Shown here one piece after another: positions 1-11,199 of a DNA stretch of 47,735 bases. The position numbers were made by a program, and so were the translations under genes. The notes beneath the pieces are model-generated. The model made no database searches, was not told the DNA's origin, and saw only the letters and a list, made by a program, of their open reading frames with translations. Positions within the stretch are counted from its first letter, which is position 1; each line of letters opens with the position of its first letter. The DNA is from Leucogyrophana mollusca (lineage: Eukaryota; Basidiomycota; Agaricomycetes; Boletales): positions 1-47,735 of the forward strand of contig MU266545.1 of assembly GCA_021014945.1 (NCBI GenBank), given 5' to 3'.

Positions 1-418
1 CGCGGGCGCGATAAGCTATTAGCTATATTAACGCTGGGGAAATGCCGCGAGTTGCGTAATATACTTGGAGTGGTCGGGGGCTCTGAGCGCTTTTAAGGTG
101 TTGATTGCCCGGACTTCAAAATGTTTTAGAGTGACGGAACCGAATAATCCGGAGGAGTAACAGGGGACTCGACACCGGCTCAGAATCGGTGAGCGAACTT
201 CTTTTTGACTAGAACGTCGATCTGAGCCGCAAGGTATGTTATGGTATGTAAAACGAAAATTCTTTCCTCGCTTCTAGAAAGATACCGAGGAGGCTGAGGG
301 TATAAAGGTTGTGGGCTGTAACAAGTCTCCCTATCGGCTTTTCGTCGTCTTCCCTCCTCCGCATCCCAACACCTCTACTTCCCGACCCTTTCGCCCCATC
401 CCCTCCTACTCTTTTACA
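1..418. other. Intergenic region with 5' flank of the first gene
   Basis: No coding region is supported here. Short open frames lack codon or domain support. The right part is the pyrimidine-rich leader and core promoter of the gene starting at 419. Confidence 0.6.
301..308 (+). promoter_or_regulatory. TATA box of the secreted-protein gene
   Basis: TATAAAGG lies about 110 bases before the ATG at 419 and is followed by a long pyrimidine-rich leader, a usual arrangement for strongly expressed fungal genes. The assignment is inferred from sequence and spacing only. Confidence 0.5.
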
Positions 419-1255
419 ATGCGTTCCTTCAGCACCCTTTCTCTTATTTTCACCGCGGCCTTGAGCGCTTTCACATATGCCGCTCCCGCTACTACCACCG
501 ACGTCCAGGCTCTTGCCAACAAGGTTGAGTCCGCTGTCAGTGGTGTAGACGCTGCCTCGCTGCCCTTGAGCGGAGTCGAGCAGCGCGATGACGCGCCTGC
601 TTCTGTTGCCATCATCCTCACGACCCTCCAGGCCCAAGTGTTGCCTTTAACTGAGCAGTTCAGTGAGTTATCCTTCTATCTCGAAACGCCTAATCGGGTT
701 TAATGACGCGAACCTAGCGTACATCAACTCTGCAAACGCGACTGCTGCCAACATCACGCCCATCATTGCTGAGCTTAAGACTTGCTTCCTCACTGCGACC
801 GCAAGCCTCAAGCTCTTGATTGGAGCGGATATCGCGGTTATCCTTGCTCCAGTCGAGGGTGAAGTCATTCTCACCGTTGCCGCTGTGGCTGAGCTCCTTG
901 GTGGTCTGCTCTGCGTGAGTATCCTTGTTGAAATTGTCAACATTGTCTCACCTTGTCTATTCAGATCGTCTTTGCTGCCATTGGTTGCCTCCTGAACGTC
1001 ATCCTCGTTGACGTGCACGCCATCGTCTTGCCCTTGCTTGTCGACCTCTGGTGAGTTCTTTTCGACAAGACTGGCTGTTAACCCAGCTCTCATGATCTTT
1101 CCAGCGTCGTCGTTGCTGGTCTCCTGCAGGTCGTTTTCGGTCTTGTTGCTGGGCTTTTGGCTGCCGTCCTGCTTATTCTCACTCCCGCGGTTATTGCTGT
1201 CATCAAGTTGCTCGCCTGCACCGAGCTTTTGCTCTGCCTCGGCATTAAACTTTAG
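419..1255 (+). CDS. Small secreted hydrophobic protein (unknown function)
   Basis: Four exons (419-662, 718-914, 965-1050, 1105-1255) close in frame to 225 residues. The protein opens with a clear signal peptide (MRSFSTLSLIFTAALSAFTYA) ending at an Ala-rich cleavage site. A short Thr/Ala/Val segment follows, then several long runs of Val, Leu, Ala and Ile with a few Cys (LLCIV, DLWC, LLAC, LLLCLG), which look like membrane-seeking or self-assembling helices. No catalytic motif is visible. Basidiomycetes carry many unnamed secreted proteins of this build; a surface-active or membrane-associated role is inference. All three introns are 50-55 bases with GTGAGT donors. The TATA box at 301 supports this start. 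The Cys pattern does not match the eight-Cys hydrophobin signature. Confidence 0.8.
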
Positions 1256-1884
1256 ATGGCTGTTGTGGACGACATTCTTTATCTCTTCGGAGCCGAGCCT
1301 TAAATATACCTGCGCCCTTTATCTTAGCACCCCAATTTAATGACGTTTTCGATGCAATCAGCGTGAATGCTTAACGATAATTTGAACGCGTCTAACGAAA
1401 TGGGATTGTAAACAATAAGGTATGGCAGATAAGTAGCTACGTGAGAAATGGGTGTAGGTCGAAAGTAACTGACAATGTACATCCTAACTTTCAATTTTAC
1501 AACATTTCCAGGCCCAGTCCAAGATGCCCCGGTGAACTAACGATAGGCCGGTTTTCCCACAACGTTCACCTCGAGACGCCCGCTTGACGCCAGTCTGAGG
1601 ACATTTACACTGAAAGGCACGTTATGGTCTGTCCCGGCGCCAGCTAAACCTAATTGGACCCGTAAATTACCCCCACATTGTACTCTAACGCCTGCCACGC
1701 AGACGCTGTATCCGCATTCCGAGCGTGCAAGACGCCTCAAGGCCGCAAGGCTCACGCGCCTCGTCGAGAATTTCATTATCTGCATTCTCCAGGGGACAGT
1801 TGATCTGTGCTTCAGACAGCCCACATCGGATCTCCCAGGCAGTATTCTGTGCGTACCCTTGTGATCTTCTCCCGCCATTCCACT
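1256..1884. other. Intergenic region
   Basis: It holds the 3' flank of the secreted-protein gene and the upstream region of the TPR gene. I see no gene. A minus-strand open frame at 1537-1905 has no recognisable content. Confidence 0.5.
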
Positions 1885-4069
1885 ATGCCAGCAAAATACT
1901 CCCATGTGAAGAAGAGGTCCGCCTCAGGTCTCAAGAAAAAGGCCCCAAACAATGCTCACGGCGGCAAAGACACTCACAGGCACCAGATCATCACCAACCA
2001 TATTGACCGCACGATAACGACCACCATGTCCGCCGTCTCCCAGCTCGAGCGTTCCATCGCACGCATCTTCCTCATCCGCTACGAACAAGATATCGCTCGG
2101 CTCTTCTCAACCCACTTGTTCACCGTCGCCCTCGTGCACCTCCCTACGTTCATGATGCGATGCATAAGCATCGGAGGCCCAGGTTGGGTAGCACACAATG
2201 CGGATTGCGACGAGATCAAAGACTGGTTTCGATCGGTCATTAGCATGGATATGAGACAGGCGGGTGAGCGTGTTGCAACTAAGAGTGTGCTGTGGTCGTA
2301 CACGGCGCTGCGAGACTTCGTACGATATCTATTGTGCTTTCTTGTTGCCGGTTACATGTATCTGACCAGCCAAACTGCTTGTACGTGTAGGCGGTGTCGA
2401 ACAATGCCCCCGTTTGCCGTAAGCGGGGTGTTCAGTCCCTGCGCCTACTGCCCCATTATGCAGCATTGAAGGCCCATCTTGACGGGCTTCAATCTGCACC
2501 ACATCCCGTCTTCTCAAAGCCACCACATCTCGGTCCGCTTACAGAGGGCCTCGAAGCGCTGGAGGAAGCCTGCGAGATGAAGTATGGCACCCAATCACCC
2601 TTACGGTCAACACCACCCCCAGGCTGGGATGAGCACTGGCGCCTGAAAGTGCAGATAGGATATGAGAGGCTGTCACAGACGCTGTGGCGAGTAGCGCGTG
2701 AGTTCGATGTACGTGGATATGGGGCTGTGCTGAGGGAGAAACTGACCACCAAATGGTGCGACTGTGGGTGCTCAACGGATCACCTGGGGGAGGTGTGCGA
2801 AAGGACCGTGAGAGAGGACGAAGAGAGCAACGGCGTAAGATCGGGAAAGCAGAGAGAATGGGATGGACGAGGTAGGTTTTTCACCCTTAGGATAAATTGA
2901 TGTGACACGGCCTACAGGTAGCGGGATATTTGGGTGGGAGACGGAGGAGGAGGAAGACGTCTGGGAGCTCGACCTTGATTTTGGTGGGGACGACCATGAA
3001 TGTGAGGACTGTGGTGATGCATGTGCAGACATGACAATCGGGGAATTGATGGAATTGAGGTACCTGAAGGCGGAGCGGGAGAAGGAGTTGGTGCGATTGG
3101 AGCTCGTTCTCCATAAGCCTGACCAGCTCTAAATGACTATGATTTCAGGGCAACGTTGCATTCCGGCGAGGCGATTTCGAGCTTGCCGTCCAGCACTACG
3201 AGGCTGCTTACAAGGTCGAGCCCGAGATGCCACACTACCAACTAAACCTTGCGGCCGCACATCTGAAATTGAACAAGTACGTGTCCTCCTCTGGCCTTCT
3301 ATTTCGATGCGTTCAAGTTCCTTGGGTCTTCCGCATTTCCCTATTCTCTCCGATTTTCACGGATTTTGCATGATTTTGCTTACCGCTCTCGCTCTCAGCT
3401 GGGTGGACGCCGAAAAAGCATGCACCAAAGCGCTGAGCCAGCACCGCAGTAGCAAAGGATTTTTCCGGCGTGCAAAAGCGCGGAAGCTGCTGGGCGAGGT
3501 GGATGACGCGATCAAGGGTAGGTTGCGCAAAGACCCGTCTCCAGCTAACGACCACGGCGCTCACGCAAAGAAAAGATCTACGTGCAGCACTCAAAATACA
3601 GCCTTCAAACAGCGAAGCGATCGCAGAACTACTTTCGCTTCTACCTCCCGAACAAGCCACCCCATCACCACCCTCTGCTTCATCATCAAGCGCACCCTCC
3701 AATTCGAGTTCCCTCCAAAGGCCTTCGAATTCCGACCGCTTGCAGCTCCCGAAGCCTAAGCCTCCAAAGCAGCTGCCGTTTGCACGTACGTGGGGAGACG
3801 ACAGGAAGATCAAGATTGTCGCGGTGCCTGTGACTTTTGAGGTCCCGGTGCCGGATGCATCCTGTCCACTGCCTCCAGCCTTAGCGAAAGCATCGGGGTC
3901 TTCACATCCATCGTCAACCAAGACTAATCCCCAACCTTCGCCTGCTGGCCCAAAGGCCGCAAAGCCGAAGGCTGAGATTCCGAACTCGGGCGTCAAAGTG
4001 AAAACGCAGAAGGAGTCTTTCGTCTTCCCCAGCTGGGAAAAGTATGTCGTGAAACAGGTAGTCGGGTGA
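1885..4069 (+). CDS. Cys-rich / TPR co-chaperone-like protein
   Basis: Six exons (1885-2319, 2391-2871, 2918-3090, 3149-3276, 3399-3517, 3576-4069) give 609 residues. The last about 270 residues hold a three-repeat TPR module: KELGNVAFRRGDFELAVQHY, then YQLNLAAAHLKLNNW, then SKGFFRRAKARKLLG. This keeps the Lys-Asn-Asn-Lys-Arg positions that in STI1/RPAP3-type TPRs clamp the C-terminal acid of Hsp90/Hsp70. A Ser/Pro-rich tail ends in a conserved-looking FVFPSWEKYVV. The N-terminal half is not recognised; it has two Cys clusters (CDCGC and CEDCGDAC) flanking an acidic stretch, which may bind metal. The exon-1/exon-2 junction is the least certain: it was chosen because it keeps frame and removes an in-frame conflict. 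A start at ATG 2026, with better context, would give 562 residues. A client-delivery co-chaperone role is inference. Confidence 0.75.
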
Positions 4070-4970
4070 TGATCTGCGGATGTCACTGAAAACTGTTGTT
4101 ATTTATTTCGCTTGTAGTGAGTTTCCAAATTCTTTCACTGAACTTCAGTCCCTATCGTTCCTCCATGTACATCAGTTCTCGAAGGCTTACAGTGTGTGCA
4201 TTGTGAGCTCGACGTGGATAACCTTTGTTGTGGTGACGCCCATTTCCTTCAGCATATTTCGCCGTCTCGGAGGTAACTGTGACCTGAGGTCCTGAACCAC
4301 CCTTCAGCTGCGTCGTCGCCAACTGCGGGCAACACGCAGGTATCCCAAATCACCACAATGGGACAATGAAGGCTTGGAAGGACGACACGCCGTTATTTAT
4401 TCGTTCTCGGGAGGAGTTTGGAGAATGATGGCTAGAAATTAGAACTGGGAGGACGTGCAGGCCACGTTCGCCCGAGTCCCCTCATCTACACACACGGTCC
4501 ACGCCTAGCCAAACTGACATGCCCTCCCGGTAAGTAATCATTACTCCTGGGTGGGGCTGGCGTGTATCTGGGTACTTAGCACGCCGGTCTCGCTCTTCCC
4601 CTTTGGGATATTCGCCTCTGCATCGCGTGGGCGAAATCTCTTACCACTGGCACCTTCAGCAACCCTCTCTCGAGCATACTACCTTTCTGGGACTGTCAAG
4701 GTGCTGCCTAGTGCAGTTGCGATGGATCGGTGTTGCAGAAACGGCGTTTTGAGCTTGTGGTCTCGCGCATTGTATCATGGTGGGTGATGTGTGCTTTCGG
4801 GAGATATAATTGGTGGGCGATGGAAGGATGCGGGGAAGCTGGTTCGTGATTGTCGTAGGTGAGTCCCGGATTAGGAGGGGTCGTGGTCCGGAGTAGCGGG
4901 ACTTGTGGGTCATCACGATGGCATTGGGAGTGAGCATTGGATCATATGATACCGTCCTCTTCATGCCCAT
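4070..4970. other. Intergenic region
   Basis: No gene is supported. Short open frames on both strands lack domain content and credible splice sites. Part of it may be decayed sequence continuous with the RING relic to the right. Confidence 0.4.
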
Positions 4971-4971
4971 G

Positions 4972-5436
4972 CTAAACATGTTGCAAATATGGCATTGGTG
5001 AGCTTCCGATTAGAGCAGTAACCATCTGACATAGGTCTGGAAAAGAGCACAAATATACTCGATGCCCGCGCCGGGAGGCCATTTCTGGTCGTACGGACCG
5101 GAACTGGAACACTTTCGTCGGTGGAGGAGCACTGAGAACCGGACCATTGACATCTCGACCCAGACCTCGTATCGTTGTTCGAATATACCGATTGTCTATG
5201 CTAGGCTTCTGTGACAACTGGACGACATATCGTACGTCAGGAAATTGGACTAGGAGCCGACGCAACGTGCCTCTGGGATTTATTTGCCTCTTGTCGGTGA
5301 TGCACATGGGGCACAGAATCGGAAAGGGATGTTCGTCGAGCTTGCTCAAGATGTTGCCTACTATACACCCCCTGCAGAAAGGAGGTCTGCACGGCTCAAG
5401 GGGTACAGCGCCATCTACGAACCGTGAATCTTTCAC
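4972..5436 (-). pseudogene. RING-finger (RBR-type E3) relic
   Basis: One minus-strand reading frame contains PLEPCRPPFCRGCIVGNI followed by DEHPFPILCPMCITDK. This matches the second half of a RING1-type zinc finger (C-x2-C then CPxC) as seen in fungal RBR/IBR ubiquitin ligases. The first Cys pair, the IBR zinc-binding Cys/His set and RING2 are all absent on either side, and the neighbouring gene begins only about 140 bases upstream. The downstream frame shows no recognisable IBR sequence. I therefore read it as a fragment of a multi-copy RBR family gene left after deletion, not a working ligase. A short expressed RING protein cannot be excluded. Confidence 0.4.
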
Positions 5437-5574
5437 ACGAAAATATTTGCCTGGACGTGGTTTCAGAAAGAGAGAATGAGCCTGGTGGAAACTTGTTGCC
5501 GGTATATTTCAATTGTTGTTGCCGCCCCCACCTAGCGGCTGACCTTGTACCGCTCAGATAACAGCAAACGAGTC

Positions 5575-6812
5575 CTAAATGGCGGGAAAGCCTATGAGCA
5601 TCGCGACTGCAGCTACCCGGCAGCACAGCAATGAGGGCGAGAAGGCGCGCGGTAAACCACCAGTATCCCCTGCGGATTTCTACGTAAGCCAAACGCCATG
5701 GCGGTGCTGGGGAGACACTTACTGTGGGTCGCAGGAGTCACTGAAATTCAGTATGTGACTAATGCCAACTGACGATGTGAGGGAGAAACTTACCATTCGA
5801 CGCAGGCGTGGGCGAGGCGGTAAAGGGGAAAGTATACACTTCCGAAGGACCCGAGGACGTCGTCGTATTGAGTAATGATGAGATTTTGAAAGTGGTGAAT
5901 CCCGGGTCTGAGGTTGTCTCGTAGGGATCGGATGCGGAGGAAGGTGGCGCAGTGGTAGCGATCGGTGGAGCCGATGTTGGGTAACTCGGCCCACCTGCAC
6001 CCCAAATACCTCCTGTACTGAGGTCGCCACCGGGTGGAGGACGTTCTCTAAGTTCACATTGGGCTGTTGCACTAATGCACTGGTATCCAGTTGGACAACC
6101 TATCGACACATGGTCATTGAAGATGCATCTGCAAACATCGCGAGCGACTTACATCCTCCGGTTTCATCATTACAACAAAACGTGTTTTGGTCGCAGCATT
6201 GTTCATTGCCTATGCAGCACTCGGCGCCGGGTTCACAACAAAGCTGGCCCTCGCACGTCTGTGCGCTTTTCGGACAACACCTACATTCGACGTTCTGTCA
6301 AATGGTGACACTTGACGGAAATTTCCAAGGTGCGAGGCTCACTCGGTCGAAGTACACTGTCGTTCAGAAATGTTTGTATCAGCGGACAAGACAGATGGTG
6401 CACAATAATCACAAACGTTTTCGTCATCTTTACAGGTGTGCTCTCCGTCGTCACACTGACGTACACGGGGTCAGCGGCTAATTATTGCGGTAGTAGCTGA
6501 AAGATTCTTACACAAAACCACCCATCCTCGGCACAAAATTGCGGGAAGTTGTGGCATGTGACTGTAAAAGGTGGGTGAATGATTCGAGCCTATTAGCCTG
6601 CTCGACCCACCTGTTCCCGCGGGGCATCCAGGACTTTCTCTCGCAACATAACGACCTTTCCGAACCAGGAGAGGGGTGATTATACGTGATTTCCTGGCCG
6701 CTGATTTGTCCTTCCCGAAAGTTCGGGGAATGGTTGCTCTGAGGACGTGGCTCGCGTCAGCAACATGAAAGCAGACGAGTGCGGCTGCAAGAAGGACTAG
6801 AAATCGGGGCAT
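5575..6812 (-). CDS. Secreted Cys-rich protein with hydrophobic (GPI-like) C-terminus
   Basis: Seven exons (6812-6611, 6561-6512, 6455-6343, 6280-6153, 6099-5794, 5740-5723, 5669-5575) close exactly to 303 residues. It has a signal peptide (MPRFLVLLAAALVCFHVADA), a basic pro-like stretch, then a knottin-like Cys domain with repeated CCP/CC pairs (ECCPKS, CCEPGAECC, CCDQ, CCNDE, CCPTGYQC). A Ser/Thr/Pro-rich linker follows, and the end is hydrophobic (AAVAMLIGFPAI) without a cytosolic tail, as in GPI-anchored wall proteins. Exon 6 is only 18 nt. The tail contains Cys-Cys-Arg before the hydrophobic run, so it is not a perfect GPI signal. Unnamed Agaricomycete secreted proteins share this build; cell-wall association and lectin- or effector-like roles are inference. 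Confidence 0.75.
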
Positions 6813-7724
6813 GAGTGGCAGGCTTTCGGGGACCTAGGAGAGTTTGGGATAGTGACCAGGCGCACGCCTTTTAACAAGGTACTTGTTTTGATCCAGGGCT
6901 CGGAATAATCCACACAGCATAGCATCCAAGTACTGTAACACCGCATTGAACACATTGCATGTCATTGTCACGGTGGCTCGGAGCGAGGGTCGGCACGACA
7001 CTCGCCCGACATATATTCTATAAGGTCAGCAGTTATAGTACCGGCACTGCAGACTAGTGTGTAGCATCCACCGCATTACATGTGATTGGTGATTGTTGTG
7101 GTAGTTCGGACTTGGAAGCGGGGGTCGGTATGCACCACTTGTCACAAGTCGACGGCTGGGCTGCATGTACTGAGCAAGTCAACTACACCATTTTCGCGTC
7201 ATCTCAAAGTTAGCAATATTGCACAATGATCTATACAATGAGCAAACACACTTACAATTATAGATCGAATCAAGACGCGTATTTTGAGAACAGGATCGAC
7301 AATGAAGACAAACAACTTGATTAGAGTGACGCGATCCTTGTCGCTTGAGTTTGGAGGTCGGCGCGGTCACCATCGAACTTCTCATAAACCTGCCGTTCTG
7401 AGTAGTTGTCCATACTGTAGACGCTGAGCGCCCGGCTGGCTGTGAACGAGCGACATCCTTATACAATGGAGTTCTACTTGCAGACGTCACGGGTGACGTT
7501 TAGGCCGGCCCATCGCCCATCTTGGGTACTACACGAGCGGCCAATATAAGGGGTTCGGAGTGTTCAAAGGTGCGTCAACAGTTAGTTACTGCGGAATAGC
7601 GTGCGAACGGTGTCTAATGACTCAATTATGGCGCAAACATTGTCAAGTTTTGGTCGCTGTAGTGAGCTACGGGCACCCACCACGCGGGGTCTCCCGAGAC
7701 CTGTGGACACTCGCTAACCATCGC
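6813..7724. other. Intergenic region with a diverged duplication
   Basis: No gene is supported. The left half is upstream sequence of the Cys-rich gene, the right end the 3' flank of the PDI gene. Two related segments lie here (see the repeat entry). Confidence 0.5.
6940..7140. repeat. Diverged direct duplication (two copies about 125 bp apart)
   Basis: The segments near 6940-7005 and 7067-7140 share ordered blocks: ACCGCATT, then ACAT-TG, then ATTGT, then GGT-G-TCGGA, then GGGTCGG followed by a C/A-rich end. The similarity was seen by eye and is imperfect. They lie 130-330 bp upstream of the Cys-rich gene, so they could be duplicated promoter elements or a decayed tandem repeat. Confidence 0.35.
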
Positions 7725-9446
7725 TCACAACTCAGCGGTAGCTTTACCAATAATGCTCTCGGCCTTCTCCTTTGCCTCCTCAACCTTCTCAGCAACAAAT
7801 GCGCTTAGTACATTAGCCTTGATCTTCAGCTCGTCCAACTTCTCGGAGCCCAACGTTCGCTTGCTCAGAATGGATGCGAGACTGATAAAGTCACAAAATA
7901 TGTCAGCAACGGCCCGCCCTCAAACACAAAGGCACACCCACCGCTTAGATTCTTTCTCAACGTAAGCCTCGCTGTTGTTGACAACCTTCTCCATAATCCG
8001 AAGGTAGTGGCTGGACGCCGAACCAACACTGCTGGCCAATGCTGTGGCTTCCTGGTAGATGGCATCTCTAGCCGAGCCAGAGGCTGCAAAGAACTTTTGG
8101 GCGAGTGTATCCAGTTCGACAACACGCCCAGCCTGACCGAGAGACATCAATTCCAGGTATTGATGACCTATTACATGGGCATACCTCGTCGTTGAGACCA
8201 CCTCCTACAGCCCGCTGGGTTCCACAGCGCTCGTTGAGGAAAGCGACAAACGCCGCTTCGGTACGTCCACCTTCGTAGCTCTCGACCTCTTTGCTGCCTT
8301 TGGGGAAAAACTTTATGGTAGGGTAAGAGCTCACACCGTAACGGCTGGCGATAGGCTTGTTGGGAGCCGCATCGGCATCAAAGTTGGCCACAATGCACTG
8401 TAAGCCGGGTATAAGAACCTTGCTAAAGATAAAAAAGACGGGCTTCGTACGTTGCTTTCGGGCTTGAAATCCTTGGCGACTAAGGTCCTCATGAGATACT
8501 GTAATTCTACCTATTGCAATTGCCTACCTTGCTCATAGATAGGCTTCAAGTTCTTGCAGTGCCCACACCACGGTGCCTGGCTAGGGTAAGAAACCACCTG
8601 GAACCGAAAGTCCTGTCAACTTACTGTAAATGTGACAAGGACGTCTTTTGTATCATCCTATGGACTACATCAGCGAGACTGAATTGCAGCATGCACCGTC
8701 AAACTTACCAAAGCCACTTCGTCGAATGTATGTGAGTCCAAAATAAGGGTTTCAGGCGGTGGTGGAGGCTTTATGCTTGATTTTACGCCCGACTTCTGGG
8801 CAATGCTGAACGAAATGAGGCAGTTTGGCAACAGCTCAAGATCCCACAATCATTGTACGCACAATGATGCCAATGCCTCAAGGTCCCGACCACCTTCATA
8901 TGGCTCAGCCTTACCCTCCGCGTCGAACCATTTCAAAGCTGTTGTTCAAACAGTTAAATAATCATGACACGTGAGTATGACGAAAGCATACTTGGGAATC
9001 CGGTGACTCCATACTTTTGGCCGAGCGGTTTACCAGCACCGTCGGCGTCGACCTTCGCCACTATTACTTTGTCTTTGGCATGTGCAAAGGCATCTGCCAG
9101 TTGTTCGTACACTGGCGCGAGGTTCTAAGCGATGTGAGATGAATTGGCAACAACGAAAATGTCGACGTCTTTACCTTGCAGTGACCGCTACAACGCAACA
9201 ACACAAGCTGAAATGTCAGGAGTTTTTCGGGCAGTGATTTGAGGAACGTACCACCATGGTGCGAAACTGCGAGGTATACCTTCAGTCAATGGAACTCTGG
9301 GGGGCAACTCGAGCTTACAATTCAACTAAACCAGGCTTTCCTTGGCCGACAATAGTATCGAAGTTAGTTGTGTCTAGTTCAAGGACATTGGAGGCGCTCG
9401 CGCCTGCCAACAGGCCCGCGATGAAGAGTGACAATGATAGTCTCAT
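7725..9446 (-). CDS. Protein disulfide isomerase, ERp38 type
   Basis: Twelve exons give exactly 377 residues. A signal peptide (MRLSLSLFIAGLLAGASA) precedes two thioredoxin domains, each with a complete redox site: EFFAPWCGHCKNLAP and FTAPWCGHCKNLKPIYEQ. An all-helical ERp29-type C-terminal domain follows, ending in EKAESIIGKATAEL. This order (a, a', ERp29c) defines the fungal ERp38/TigA class that catalyses disulfide formation and isomerisation in the ER lumen. There is no HDEL/KDEL at the end, so ER retention must rest on another signal or on partners. The first WCGHC is assembled from a 15-nt exon (9252-9266) and a 13-nt exon (9175-9187). It is divergent from the Sqt1-like gene across 287 bp. 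Confidence 0.93.
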
Positions 9447-9733
9447 GGTAGTCTGCTAATGAAAAGCGAAACTGCCACCTAGCTTTGTGGTGCTTTCGTG
9501 TCCAACTTAAGCGCCGAAAATAGCCCGGGCTTAGTCAGCCGGTGTGTAAAGCTTTCAGTAAGCAACTGTCAAAGATAGTGCGTGGTCCATGTCAAGACTT
9601 TCCTCCGTTCGCGCAAGATTGCTCATCAGCAACTTCGGCGCGCCATAAAACTCGGGGACGATATTATCTGCAGTTCTACAAAGCTGCCGCACCCTTAATC
9701 GCAAAAACGAGAACAAGCTCGATCGATTACAAC
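9447..9733. promoter_or_regulatory. Shared divergent promoter of PDI and WD40 genes
   Basis: Only 287 bases separate the two divergent ATGs. No clear TATA box is seen on either side. Confidence 0.5.
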
Positions 9734-11199
9734 ATGGTAGATCACCGAGAGGACGAATACATCGAAGAAGAACAGGGCGACGTTTTCATCGAGTCGGGCG
9801 ATGTGCTCCAAGAGGTTCCAGACGATGGAGATCATCCAATGGATGAGGATGATGAAGCAGGGGACGACGTCGGAGAGTTACCCGCGGACGGAGAAGTCTC
9901 GAATAACTCACTTCAAAACTTTGCTAATCATAAGGGATCCGTATTTTGTGTCTCCTGCCACCCAACAGAACCACTCGCCGCGTCCGGTGGCGAGGACGAT
10001 CTTGGGTACATTTGGGATATCACCGATGGAGAGGTGATTGTGAAGTTGACCGGACACTCCGATAGTGTCAGTAGCACTGCGTTTAGTGCCGATGGGCAGA
10101 TGATTGCAACTGGCGGGATGGACGGAAAGGTTAGGATTTGGAGGAGAGTTGGAACCGAGAATTACAGGACCTGGGAGTTCGTAACCGAGCTTCAAGGTCC
10201 AGACGAGGTTATGGTAAGCTCTTGTTACAGCTTAACGCGGTGACGTTGATCGAATACGCCTTATAGTGGCTACGCTGGCATCCAAGAGGCAGCGTGTTAC
10301 TGGCTGGTTCGAACGATTCTACTGTCTGGCTTTGGCAACGTAAGCTTATTTTGATATCAATTCGCGTCGAGTTACAGAGTCCCTTTCTAGTACCGTCCGG
10401 TAACACAATGCAGGTATTCGTTGGACATACGGGGCCAGTCCAGTGTGGCGAATTTACACCAGATGGTTTGTTGAATTTATTGGTGCCTGAGAGATCTATG
10501 CACTCTACCCCTTCCCGGCAGGAAAACGAATTATTACGGCTTGCGCCGATGGCACTCTTATATTCTGGGACCCTCGTTCTCCAACCCCGGTATTCAAGCT
10601 CACCGCCGAAGATGCTCGGTTTGATATGAATGGCATAACTTCTTTAGCAGTCAATGCTGCGTCCACCCTTGCCGTCGTCGGGGGGTCATCAGGCAGTGTT
10701 CGGGTGGTAAGTCTGAGCAAGGGCGAGGTCGTTGGCGCTCTGGGTGGGCATGCAGAGGGGGAGAGCGTGGAGGCCGTGCAGTTTGTTGATTTAACTGGCG
10801 CTGGGAGCGGCCCTGGAGTGGTAGTGACGGGTGGTACCGATGGGAAGGCGTGTATATGGGATCTTACCACCATGCGACTGCGAGCAACGCTCGAACATCA
10901 GGTAATTCACAATATGGCTTCCAGCCGAGTTACTGATTATAACACCATATGGACAGGACGCTATCACTTCTTTGCTAGCCCACCCTTCACCCAAAGGCTA
11001 CCTTGTTATATCAGCTTCTGCCGACAAGACCCTTCGCACGTGGGATGCACGCACGGGCACCCTGATCAAAGAGCACTCTGGGCATCACGGTCCCATATTG
11101 AGTGCCTCACTCGGTTTAGAGGGATCTGTTGTTGTGAGCGCCGGTGATGAGGGCGTCTGCTTGGTATTCACGACGGAGGTTGACGATTCAGAAGGGTAA
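9734..11199 (+). CDS. WD40 ribosome-assembly protein, Sqt1/AAMP family
   Basis: Five exons (9734-10213, 10267-10339, 10391-10465, 10522-10901, 10957-11199) give 416 residues. A very acidic N-terminus (EDEYIEEEQGDVFIESGD, then DEDDEAGDD) is followed by WD repeats with typical GH...D...WD/IW ends: ASGGEDDLGYIWD, GGMDGKVRIW, LPSGNTMQVFVGHTG, ACADGTLIFWD, TGGTDGKACIWD and SASADKTLRTWD. Acidic tail plus about eight blades is the layout of yeast Sqt1, the dedicated chaperone of ribosomal protein uL16, and of metazoan AAMP. It is expected in the cytoplasm, capturing nascent uL16. The assignment rests on architecture; a different cytosolic WD40 protein is less likely. Confidence 0.85.

Noticed and set aside
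1537..1905. 122-codon minus-strand open frame
   Set aside because: No recognisable content; it overlaps the start of the plus-strand TPR gene and has no splice partners.
7179..7490. 103-codon minus-strand open frame rich in Cys and Arg
   Set aside because: No signal peptide or ordered Cys pattern, no clear start context, and no continuing exon.
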